Shown one piece after another: positions 11,481 through 22,217 of a stretch of DNA of 56,110 nt. The position numbers were made by a program, and so were the translations under genes. The notes beneath the pieces are model-generated. The model had not been told where the DNA came from. It did not search any database and saw only the letters and a program-made list of their open reading frames with translations. The first letter of the stretch is position 1, and the number at the start of each line of letters is the position of its first letter. Origin of the DNA: Helochares maculicollis (taxonomy: Eukaryota; Arthropoda; Insecta; Coleoptera; Hydrophilidae); contig JAWQRO010000114.1 in NCBI GenBank assembly GCA_033557835.1, positions 1-56,110 of the forward strand. The letters run 5' to 3'.

Positions 11481-12609
11481 TTAGGGCGACTGAAAAGTAA
11501 TGCGGTTTTCTTAAGTTAAATTAATACGACTACATTTTTAGGTTGTTATTTCTAATTAACAATATATTCACCTTCTTTATCAACAACCTTTTGCCATCTA
11601 GTATACAAATTTATAATGCCGGAGCAGAAAAAATCAATCGGTTTTTCTGTAAAATATGTCGAGATAGCATTTTGGACATCATCAAAATTTTCTAATTTTT
11701 TGCCACTAAGGCAACGTTACATCAATCGTAATAAAATGGTAATCCGAGGGTGCAATATCGGGCCAATATGGTTGGTGAGGTAGTACCTCCCACCCCAATT
11801 CGTTAATTTTGTCTAAGGTCCGTTTTGCACAGTGGGGTCTTGCGTTGTCTTGTTGCAAAATAACTGTTTTTCTGTTGACAATTGCCGGATACTTTTCAAT
11901 CAAAGACTGGTTTATTCGTTCCAATTGTTCACAATAGACATCTGCATTAACAGTTTGTCCAGGTTTTAACACTTCAAAGTGAACAACTCCGTGTGTATTC
12001 CACCAAACACACACATGTGCCTTTTTGGGGTGTAAACCCAGCTTTGCAGTAGTTCGTGGTAATTCATTTCCACTGAGCCACTGCCTTTTGCGTTTCGGAT
12101 TGTCGTACAGGATCCATTTCTCGTCTCCAGTGATCAAGCGATCGAAAAACGGATCTGTACGATGCCGTTGAAGCAATAAGTTGCACGTGATGGACCGGTT
12201 GGCTTTATTCTGTTCGGATAGATTATGGGGGACCAAAACACCAGCTCTGCTTATTTTTCCAATCTGCGGCAAATGTTCTTGGATGGTTGACCAAAATTGG
12301 TTAAGGTCAGGTCATTATCTAATGTTGTTGGTCTTCCTGATCGATGGGCGTACGAGAGATCAAAATTGCCTGATCTTAACTTGGAGAACCATCTTTGGCA
12401 TTTTCGAACGTCCAATGCGCTTGAATAAACATCGCAAATGTTTTTAGTTGCAGCAGTTGCGGTATTACCCTTGCGAAACTCAAAAAGCATAGAATGCCGG
12501 ATATACTCTTCTGGTATTTGGCTGGCCACTTCACCCCAAATTGCAAAAAAAATTCTAATAGTTAATTATTCAGAAGCAAATATGATACAATAATCATTAC
12601 TTTCCCTAA
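11481..12609 (-). mobile_element. Decayed mariner transposon
   Basis: A mariner flanked by TA on both sides (11479-11480 and 12610-12611). The left end starts TTAGGGCGACTGAAAAGTAA. The right end, read inward on the minus strand, starts TTAGGGAAAGTAATG, so it has lost several bases of the terminal repeat. The element is 1129 bp, somewhat shorter than usual full-length mariners, and carries a dead transposase on the minus strand. Confidence 0.9.
11552..12529 (-). pseudogene. mariner transposase pseudogene (D,D34D type)
   Basis: The minus strand starts at Met 12529 (MASQIPEEYIRHSMLFEFRK, RSGRPTTLDND) with the first helix-turn-helix. An internal deletion after LDND removes the start of the second DNA-binding helix region and shifts the frame. 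The catalytic domain is open at 11706-12272: ITGDEKWILYDN (first Asp), VILQQDNARPH (second Asp) and PDIAPSDYH (third Asp). Just after that, about 11735, a 1-bp insertion and a nearby in-frame stop break the frame. The C-terminal part (SGKKLENFDDVQ to EGEYIVN) then reads to a TAG at 11552-11554. All three catalytic Asp survive, but the gene cannot make a full protein. Confidence 0.92.
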
Positions 12610-12611
12610 TA

Positions 12612-13263
12612 TATATATATCATCATCATTATCAGCCATATCAACCTGTATTTCAAGGTGAGGCCTCCTTAATTAATTATTTAGTTATTATTTTATTTTT
12701 ACACAACGTTGTTTGCGTGCTTCTACTTCTTCTGAAGAGCGGATGTCTTAGTATATTTTTACGTGGTTATTCCTACCACTTGCCGTGTGTATTCTTGTTT
12801 CAGCAAGTTCCATTTATTGTGGTTTCCGGCTAGCCTGAACCAGGTTGTTCCTGCAAGTCTTCTGATGTCTCGGTCCCATCTGTCTTTGGGGCGTTTTCTG
12901 GGTCTCTTAATACCCCTGGGATACCATTCTATTATTTTTGTTGTCCATCTATTGTCTGTCCTTCTTGCTATGTGTCCCGCCCATTGTCATTTCAGGGATT
13001 TGACTCTTTGGATTATGTCTGTTATTTTGGTCTTATCTCTAATCCATGTGTTTCTTTTTCGATCTCTCTTTGTAATGCCTAACATTGATCTTTCCACTGA
13101 TCTTTGGGTAGTGGCTAACTTATTTGTGACGGTTGCATTAAGAGTCCAGGTTTCGCAACCGTAAGTTAGCACTTGAAGGGTACATTGGTCGAATGTTCTG
13201 CTCTTTAAGTGGAGGGGCATTTTGGATTTGAATATTATAGTTTCGTCCAAATGCTCTCCATGC
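12612..13263 (-). mobile_element. RTE-type LINE (family A, copy 3), 5'-truncated
   Basis: The minus strand reads the 3' end of family A: a thumb fragment (KMPLHLKSRTFDQCTLQVLTY, 13140-13230), the RPKDRWDRDIRR tail region and the 3' UTR. It ends in a GATGATGATATATAT tail at about 12610-12630. This copy keeps the real 3' end that copy 2 has lost. It is flanked by AT repeats (about 12609-12618 and 13265-13274) that may be its target-site duplication. The left edge touches the mariner terminus. Confidence 0.85.
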
Positions 13264-14120
13264 ATATATATATAAGATATTTTCGAAGACCAAATAGATT
13301 TTAAAGATAAAGTTTTTTATATATTCAATTCAAAAATTCAAATTTAAATTCAGTTTCCAAGACATATTTATACAAGTATTGAAGTATAACATAGTATTTT
13401 GTATGTAAAATAAAAAGCAGTATTGCGTTGTCAATTACTTACTGAATATTTTCGGTTTTTCTCTGATGGCTAAATAGAAAACAAAAATAGACAATACACT
13501 GTCATAATACAATTTTTTGGATAGGTGAGCTAAACTAATAAATAAAATACTTTAAAATATACAAATATACAAATTTTAAAACCTACTTATTGCTTGTTAA
13601 GCTTCTTGCTGTTGTGAATGAATGGGGCTGCAATTCAATTACTTAATGTTGAAATATTTTTCTTCTTTTTCAGTTCATTTGGTTTTAAACAGTTCTTAGC
13701 ACAACTTCTTCGAATGTACGACTGGCCCATAAGACTTGTTCGGCTTTGAAACTGAGGTTCCATATGAGGAATATCAATTTGATGTGGATTTCTAGTTATC
13801 ATTTTCGTGACTTAACATCTTTGAAGATAAAGATGGGATCAATTAAATACAAAACCAATAAATTTCAATTTGCAGATCTATCAACCATAAAAACAAATAT
13901 GTTGGGAAAATATAAATGTATATTCAGGAGAATATATTGAGCGCAACCGGCCCAACTAAATAGATAAAAACTGATTCTAACTTTAATTCTTACATATAAA
14001 AACAATTGTTTAAGTGACTGCAAGACATATTGGTTAAGAGCGGTCAAAAGCTATCTCATCTAAATCATTCATGCAGTTTAAGATGTTTAATAAATTCAAA
14101 ATACCTTGTTTAATTTAAAA
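13264..14120. other. Non-coding DNA between LINE copy 3 and the Rpt3 3' end
   Basis: AT-rich, no recognised gene. Two minus-strand exon-like units stand out. One is a 27-nt unit at 13443-13469 with acceptor CTATTTAG and donor GTAAGT. The other is a unit starting at 13751 after CCTCAG that is open for 21 codons to a stop at 13685. Neither matches a family I recognise. The Rpt3 3' UTR reaches into the top end of this interval. Confidence 0.35.
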
Positions 14121-14124
14121 AGAA

Positions 14125-14130
14125 TTTATT
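14125..14130 (-). promoter_or_regulatory. Candidate Rpt3 polyadenylation signal
   Basis: AATAAA on the minus strand, about 77 bases past the Rpt3 stop codon. A second AATAAA overlaps the stop region at 14205-14210, but it is probably too close to be used. Confidence 0.5.
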
Positions 14131-14206
14131 TTAATCAAGTGCCTAATAATAATATTAATTAAAAAAAATACATTGAATCAGTACATAAATACTTATTATC
14201 AATAAT

Positions 14207-16163
14207 TTATTTATAGAATTCGTGTTCACTCTCATCCTTCTTGGTGTTATTTTTATAACCTTTTTCGAAATCTTTCGGCAGTACAATGTAACGGTTTTCT
14301 CGTACAGCATGCATACCTGCTTCTTGACAGATTGCATTAATGTCTGCTCCAGAGATGCGATCAGGACGAGCTACAAAATCTTCTAGATCAACCTAAAACG
14401 AAACGATAGATTAAAAAAATTAACTACAAGGCAAATTAAGGCAAATCCTTAAACATTTATAAGAAAAATTACCTCTTCTGAAAGATTCATCTTTGAGGTA
14501 ATTGTAGAGAACACCAAACGTTTCTGGCGACGATCTGGAAGAGGAAATTCAATTTTCCTATCTAAACGTCCAGGACGCAAAAGGGCTGGATCGAGAGTAT
14601 CAGCTCGGTTAGTAGCCATTATTACTTTTACATTAGTCGTTTGATCGAATCCATCCATTTGATTAAGCAATTCTAAGAGAATACGCTGGACTTCTCTGTC
14701 AGCACCAGTTTGAGCATCAAATCTTTTAGTTGCAATTGCATCAATTTCATCAATGAATATAATAGCAGGCGAGTTTTCTTTGGCGAGACGAAATACATCC
14801 CTCACCATTCTAGGACCTTCTCCTAAGTACTTCTGTACGAATTCGGAACCAACTACTCTGATGAAAGCAGCTGGAAATTAGATTTTTATATTTAAGCTTC
14901 AAATAATATTGTGAATAATTTAATAGTCTAAGTACATTTATTATATTTTCTTTTACTAAAGCCTGATTAGGTTCTCAAAAATCATAAGCGAATTATATAG
15001 ATTGGATCTTTTGTAAATTTACTTTATTACTATAAAAATTTCAGCGACCGTATTTTTGTATATTGTTCCCCGATTTGAAAAACTTTTTCCCAACAGGCAG
15101 AAAGTTTGTAAAGTCACAATGAGAAAACTGATGTGATTCTTCAAAGAAGTGAAATGAGAAAATCTCAATTTTTGGAGACATACAGAAAGGTTAATGAGTA
15201 ACTAGATGCCATAGTCTATTAGCTATATTAATTAATTAATTTAACTTTATGGTATATTCCTAATAAGAAACACAAAGATGTTTTTAAATGTAAAACAATG
15301 AAGACACATACATACAGCTTATTTAGAGAGCAAATAAAGAGTTTATTATACCTGTAGTGTGGTGCGCCACAGCTTTTGCTAACATAGTTTTTCCGCAACC
15401 AGGCGGTCCATACATGAGAACGCCTCTAGGAGGATCGATACCAATTTGTTTGTATAGTTCGAAGTGAGTAAGTGGTAGTTCAACGGCTTCTCTGATTTCT
15501 TGCTTTTGCATATCCATTCCTCCTATATCGGCATATGTAACATCAGGTTTCTCATCTGCTTGCAACATACTAATAGATGAATCAGCCTCAGGAGGAAGTA
15601 CATCAACTAATGCATTGCTATGTTTGTGCAGAGCAACACTCGCCGATGGCTTCAAGAGCTCTCTGTCAATCGTAGACAATATCCGAACATAATAATTGGA
15701 TCCAGTTGTTGACCCAACAATACCAGTATTTTGGTCAACGGCTTCCAGAAATTGACCGATAACAAGCGGCACTGATTGAATACGCTTAACCTCTTCCTGT
15801 GCGTGGAGATACTCCTTCTTCAAGTTCCGTTGTTCGTCTTTAATGTACTCTTCTTGTACTTCGAGAAACTCGAGCATTTGCTGCAACTTTTTGTATTTCG
15901 TGTACAGATCTTCCATATCCATGTCCTGGAGAGACTTCTTCTGGTCTTCCGGGCTGCCTTCATCCTGAAAATTTGGAGAAACGTCTAAACAATACATAAT
16001 GCTGACTTGAAGGCGGTGATAATTTGACAGAAAATTTGACGCAAAGCGCAAAAAACAATATTATAACTAAAATATTCGTTTTTAGTTATATGAACGCGCT
16101 AACGTTGTTTCTAAGTTTTATTTTACTTACTTTTTCGGTTAAAACAACTTCCATTCCTTCCAT
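14207..16163 (-). CDS. Rpt3: 26S proteasome regulatory ATPase Rpt3 (PSMC4/S6b), complete
   Basis: Four coding exons: 16163-16131, 15964-15352, 14870-14473 and 14392-14207. All three introns are GT-AG (166, 481 and 80 bp) and the reading frame closes exactly, giving 409 residues against about 413-418 in fly and human. Order: N-terminal coiled coil (about 28-72), OB region, Walker A GPPGCGKT (197-204), pore loop KYLGEG (229-234), Walker B IIFIDE (252-257), arginine fingers R314 and R317, and the C-terminal EFYK (HbYX motif), which in the family docks into the 20S core and opens its gate. The start is the first Met after an in-frame TAG at 16278-16280. Rpt3 is one of six ATPases in the 19S base that unfold ubiquitinated substrates. 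No damage is seen. Its strand matches RMND5 and Tis11. Confidence 0.98.
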
Positions 16164-16379
16164 TTTTGATGACTTGTAGAAATCACTTTGTTTTTGGTTA
16201 GAATATTCCTGACGTTTGAGCAAATCATAGTCTTTGTTGATAATACAGCGTGCAACATTTTTTGCAGGTTCCTGTAACTACGATCGTAATTTAAAATGAG
16301 TTGTGAGATTGGGAAACCTTTAAAATACTGGAACTTGTCTGCAAAGAAATTTTACTATTCATATCTAGATGGTGCATTA

Positions 16380-16387
16380 TTTGGCGC
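16380..16387 (+). promoter_or_regulatory. E2F-like site TTTGGCGC upstream of Rpt3
   Basis: A perfect match to the E2F consensus TTTSSCGC, about 217 bases upstream of the Rpt3 start codon. It lies in a small GC-richer patch (TTTGGCGCG, then GTGGCGCTCGCAACTCGC at about 16412) that probably marks the Rpt3 promoter. The motif match is seen; any use of it is inferred. Confidence 0.3.
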
Positions 16388-16399
16388 GTAAATTCCATT

Positions 16400-19300
16400 A
16401 TTCAATTTAAAAAGTGGCGCTCGCAACTCGCACAACAACAATAAAGTGAAATAAATTGCTCAAACTGATGCAGCTTCGTTAATGTATTTGATCAATGTCA
16501 ACTGCAGCTCGACCTAAATCAATTAAACATTCATATATGATTGAATGACATCACTTGTAAGGAAAATGCACTTTAAATTATTTAATAACTACATCTAAGC
16601 GTAGGCCATCGTATTTTATTATGTTTGTAACTTGCATTATATATGTATGCATTATGTCGGTTGATTGGACGTGATACATTTTAGTGTTAAGCATACAAAA
16701 ACAATTGTTTGTTAATCAAGCTATTCGTTCGTTTATTAAAGCTGTCTGACTAGAAGATTATACAGACCCGCGCGGAACGAACCAAGTTGTAAAAAACCAA
16801 TGACTAATCCTGTAAACAATTTTAGGATAGGTTGCTCATGCCTGCAAGTGCGTATCCACTAAATATATAAAGAAAATTACGTGAAGAATCATCTGAGAAG
16901 GACGCAATTTCATTTATTCAATCTCACGTTTAAACTGTATACAAACCATATTTAATTTTATTAATATTAATAATAAAGTGCTTCAAGGAGCGTATTAAAT
17001 TTGATCAATTGCTGTAGAGAGACAAAGAGAAAACAATTTCTCAGCAATTTGTTCTGGGGGCGTACTTGAACATTTTATGAATATGCTTGAGGAGCATAAA
17101 AATAGAAATTTTCTAATCATAAAATTTTATTGTAATTAAATAGCCATTACAAACTTTTTTCGCTAATAACACGAGGAAGTAAAACTACGAAGCTACTACT
17201 GTTCTCCTCACATTTATTATAGGCACAAAAGCAACAAAATCACTTTCACTGCTGTTTGTTACTAAATATTAAAGTATACAGTTCATCACCAAGGCCGCTG
17301 TGAAAGTCACGATTCTCTTGTGATTTTACATCAATTTTATTTCGTAGGTTGAACGCCGAAAATTAATGTTAATGAGATACAACACGCTTACGTAACGACG
17401 ATTTTACTTATGTGTCTTATTAATTATGTTGTTGAAAATTTTGTGGGAATTTCATCGAATTTTCTAATGGCACACATCGATATTGTTAGACTGGCTGGCA
17501 GAAGGCGTTACAATACAATTTGGTTGTTCTGTGTCGGTGTATTTTGATCGTGCCCTTCAAAATGATATTTTCTGTTAGCCACAGACGATAGTATTTTTAA
17601 AGGCTGTACATGCAAAAATAGGGTTAATTTAACAGATAAATGTTTAGTTTTCGATATGATTTAAGCACAGCAGAGAGAACAGGATGTTATCTCTCGCGGA
17701 AATACAAATCCATATTCATTTGAAAGGAAAATGTATATTTGTTGGTTTTTGAGTTCCTTTTGTGAATGTATCGCGCCGCCTCGAAAAGAACTTGTGTGAA
17801 ACTTTTCTAGATTCATCCCTTCATTTCCGATGATTTTATGGAATTAAATGTAAATTTATTTGTTCAGAAAGTAGAATTTTATTTACCAATATATAGTAAT
17901 TGGCAAAAAGGAAATATTACATAATGTACTTTGGCAATGTGGAATTAATGCGCCTATATAATAATCCAGGCTAATTGAAAACTAATATTTTTGAGGAAGT
18001 GTGGCGTATACATTCTAAATCATATAACATTTGTTTAAAATCAGCATACTTTTAAAAATGCAAAAAATATCGTACTTATTTACACATCGAAATTGCGAGT
18101 TATTTCGCTGTTTAAATTTTGTATTTGGCACGCGATGATCACTGCTCAAAAATATCTCTGCTAAGTCGAAGCTTTTGCTGGAGAAGCTAGCAGATAAAAA
18201 AGTATTTGGGCTTGTAACCACAAAAAGTATGAATAGATGGTAACTATAATTACGACTTTACTTGAATAAATTTAATGATAATTAATATAGCTCTTCTCCT
18301 ACAAAATATGCAATTGAAATTTGGTATAATGATATAGTGCAAAAACATCAAATTTAAATCAAATTGATTTCCTTTGATAATAAGTTAACATGACAAACAA
18401 ATTTAATTAGTCAACGAACTTCTTATTAAAATCTTCAAAATATTTTATGGAAACATAATGGCAGATATAAATAACATTACAAACAATTTTTCAGAAACCG
18501 TATAGTGATTTTATCCAAAGGTGACATTGTTTCTAGTGTGATAAACTTAATGAAGATGAAGTATCGCCTTAGTATTCGTTCTATATGCGAGAGCACATAA
18601 TCGATATTTTGTTTATTAAATTATATTAACTTTGCCAAAAAAATTCCAAAGCAAAGGCTTTGAACAAAACTAACTTTTGACCCGTTGAAAATAATTTAAA
18701 CATAAGGATAAGCTTCAGAAATTAGAAGTGCTCCCAAGCTGCTCAAATAAAAAATTAATCTTTACATACAAATGTTTGTTTGTTGAGAATTTCTGCAATG
18801 AAAAATCAGTTTGTGTAACAAATAAGTCTTAGTTAGCATTAGGTTAATTTATAAATTTAATTAAAATCATTCTAATTAAACATTTTAATTTTTTTAACTA
18901 AAAATTATTTTACTTGTGAAAAACAAGGCAGAAAACATATTTGGTGTTACTTATACAAGTGAAAGTTCCACAAAGTTAAAAGCATCAAAAAGTATCGAAC
19001 AAATTGCGTCGTATACATTTTGTTATGGTACTTGAACACCAAGCTAACAATTGAAGATAAAATAGCAACGTCAATTTTTCTCTACGAATGATAATAAAAT
19101 AAGTTAGAGATTATATAAATGCACGAATGTTATTCTTACTTCGTTAAGAATGCTTGAATTGATTTAGTTTCAAGCAAGTATACTGCAAGTTTATACCCTA
19201 GCTGTTTTAATGTAAATATTATCAAAGTTACGTTTTTTGTAAATAGCTAATATAGATAGCCGCATATTTGCATTTTAAACTGGTTGATGTTAGGCTGCAC

Positions 19301-21600
19301 GTATTTACTTTAAAAAATGTAAATATGCATGGTTTTATTAAATGCGTCTAAAATTTAATTTTTCTTACAATTTCGAACAAGTAAGTTCTAGTAAATTTAT
19401 TAATTATGAAATTGTTACTGATATAATTTTACACATTCACTTGAAATTTTACTAAAATATTCTAAAATAGCGTTTTTTTTTGCCGCTTAAAAATATAATT
19501 TGATATTTACTTTCAACAACACACTTTAGTACAAATTTGACGAAGCTTGAATGATTACCGGCATTGGTTTTTTTATTGTTACCTTTATTGTTCCAGCCTG
19601 TTGCAAAAATGTTGCTTAATGGCTCTATTAATTTATTAGTTCAATCTGAAAGTTCTTGCAAAAATGAGACTACTATAAAAGTATCCGTTTTTAAACTTAA
19701 TTCTGTAATAAAATTTCATAATTTCTTAAAATTGAAGCAAATAAAAACAATGTTATAACATTAATTTCATGAGTCTTCATTTAATTAATGAAGCTGCAGT
19801 TCTCCTATAATTATTATTTGGCTACAATTGACTTCAAAACTTAGGAAATAATAATCTTTAGTGGGTTATTAATGTTTATAGGATCGAAATGTACAACGAT
19901 ATGTTGCTTCCATTAAATTTAAAAAATATAAACATAGAAAAATGCATTTATTGAATATATTAGTTAAAACTATGATATGCAGATATTCATTATATTACAA
20001 ATATTTTTATTCAATCGATTTGTTGGTAAAATATTATTTGATATCAATTTCCTATACATGTTTACTTGCACTACTTAAGGGTTTCTGTAGTATTAAATTC
20101 TAGTTTAGTAGCTTTTCCCTCTTCCACAATTTTTTATGCTCATGCAGAAAAATCAGGTTAAAGAATTATATTGTTTTTTCATATGTTAGAAACCATTACA
20201 AATGGAGTAGACGAGTTATCATTTTCAAGTAAATATTCTTCTGAGTTGAGTGTAGCAACTTCTTTTTAATTCTTCAACATAGGATGACACTTTAAAATCG
20301 TAATCATTGGTTAGCTTAATAGAAAACATAAAGGTCTTTATTTGGTCAAATATCTTCATAGTGCATATATGTTGGATATTTTTTGCATAAAACTGCAGCT
20401 TTAGGAAGACAACAGAAAGATGCGAGGATTGCCACAGTGTCTTGTACTCTTTTAATTTCTTTTACAATACAAGATTTTGCATCATTTCCCAAATATATAA
20501 CAAATACATTCATTTTGCTACTTTTGAATCAAGTTTATATTATGCACTCTATGCCTAAACTATGAAGCCAACTATTAATGCATTGCCTCTAAGTAAACGT
20601 GAAGTATGTTGAATTATTGTTGACTGATGAAAGTAGCCAATATTCATAAAAAACAATTAAAAGGCGTTTCACTATCATATTGCTTTATATAATGCATATC
20701 TGATTAGATAGTCAGCGATTAAGATAAAGTATATCATTTGAATTTAGATGTGGCGATTTGCAATACGCTAAATTTTTAACGATTTAATATAAAAATAAAA
20801 TGATTATTATTTATGCAATAATTTATTCATGGTTTATTTATGTACAAAACGATTTCTTAAATCTAAAGATACATGTATTCTAAACAAAAATCAAGCATAA
20901 ATATGACTCAGTAATATACCTGATATTTAAAAACCATCGTTAGTTATCTAATAATTGCACTTAAATTACAATATGGAAGTCTTTTGAGCAATAAAGTAGC
21001 TGTCGTGCATTTTACAAAACTAATGAAATTAATATGCAATGAATGATACACAAATGCCAGTAATACACAGTGAATAAATTGATGACAAGCCAGCTATCTA
21101 AGCAATAAATTATTAAAATTATTATTAAAAACAACAAATATATAATACATATGTACAACAAATAAATAAAATACTAAAGTGGAAAAGTCAATTTAAAATT
21201 ATATTAGAAATGGCTTAATTTGTTATAGAATAAATAGTAAGTATTAAGAAAATAAAATTTAGATGAACTCATGGTGCAATAAATAATAGTATCCAAACTG
21301 GAAAACGCAAGTAGATCCTATGATAGTGGCTGGCAATGAAGTAGCATAGAATTTAGTAGGTATTTTGCAATAACTAAAATAATAGGTAGGTAGACCCCTG
21401 AATCTATGTATTACTGGCAATTTGTGGGACGCACAGAATGATTGGTAAAACGTGTGCTAAGCAATGAAGGCCTTGTGCGGCGAGGCATAACAAAACAAAA
21501 GATTGTAAGAACAAAATATAATTTATTCATAGTTTGATACAAAATATAATAAATAATATACAGGTATATCGAGGAGAGTCCGAAGGAGGACAGACCCCTA
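16400..21600. other. Intergenic AT-rich DNA between Rpt3 and the Tis11 3' end
   Basis: About 5 kb with no open frame longer than about 68 codons and no recognised domain on either strand. It contains homopolymer and AT runs only. No tRNA, rRNA, CRISPR-like or clear repeat structure was seen. A small hairpin, ATGCGC-ATTGG-GCGCAT, lies at about 21607-21623. If the RMND5 5' exons exist and Rpt3 is nested in its intron, they would have to be in this stretch, but none was recognised. Confidence 0.4.
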
Positions 21601-21649
21601 GTCAAAATGCGCATTGGGCGCATCAGTTATTGCCATTTTATGTAAATAG

Positions 21650-22217
21650 TAAATATAAATAATAAGTTAAAATATAAATTACAATAATAACATAACGTGG
21701 TGAATGAGAAAATAAACACGCAAATTAAATAATTATTTAAATACAACAAATTAATCAAATTCTCTTCATCGGTCACGCAGCTGATGCACACGAAAAAAAA
21801 AACGAATGAGAAAGTGGTATAGAGAAATAAATAAAAAAATTGAATCACGGAATGTTAACAAATATCAAAGTCGAGACCGATGAACATATTTTTTTAAATA
21901 AAAACTAGCCTACTTTGCACATTCACAGTAAACATTCGTATAAAACACACCATTCTAACTAAATAAATTTATATTAATATATTTAAAAAATCACAAAATA
22001 TTTAAATCACTCTGCCCGTTGTGTAAGGCTTAGGGCAGAATCTAATCGTAAATATAAATAAAGACGCTTTATTTTCTATTTTTACAATATGATAAGAAAA
22101 AAAAAGTAATTGTTTATATGAGTAATAGTGTGTTCTCAGCCGGATTTTTATTTTTCTTTAAATTATTTAACTCATTTATTGCATTATTTTTATACATGAC
22201 CGATTGGCGCGCACGCA
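21650..22217 (-). promoter_or_regulatory. Tis11 3' UTR/flank with AU-rich nonamers
   Basis: Downstream of the Tis11 stop, the minus strand carries four matches to the TTP target nonamer UUAUUUA(U/A)(U/A), at 22053-22061, 21893-21901, 21826-21834 (perfect UUAUUUAUU) and 21654-21662. TTP-family mRNAs commonly carry such sites and are self-regulated by them. Several AATAAA signals occur (plus-strand tttatt at 22175-22180, 22147-22152 and 22068-22073), so how much of this lies in the mRNA is uncertain. The region is so AT-rich that some matches are expected by chance. Confidence 0.45.

Noticed and set aside
16131..16277. 38 open codons in frame upstream of the Rpt3 start, considered as an N-terminal extension
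   Set aside because: They contain no Met, are closed by an in-frame TAG at 16278-16280, and the N-terminus from 16163 already matches the usual length of the family.
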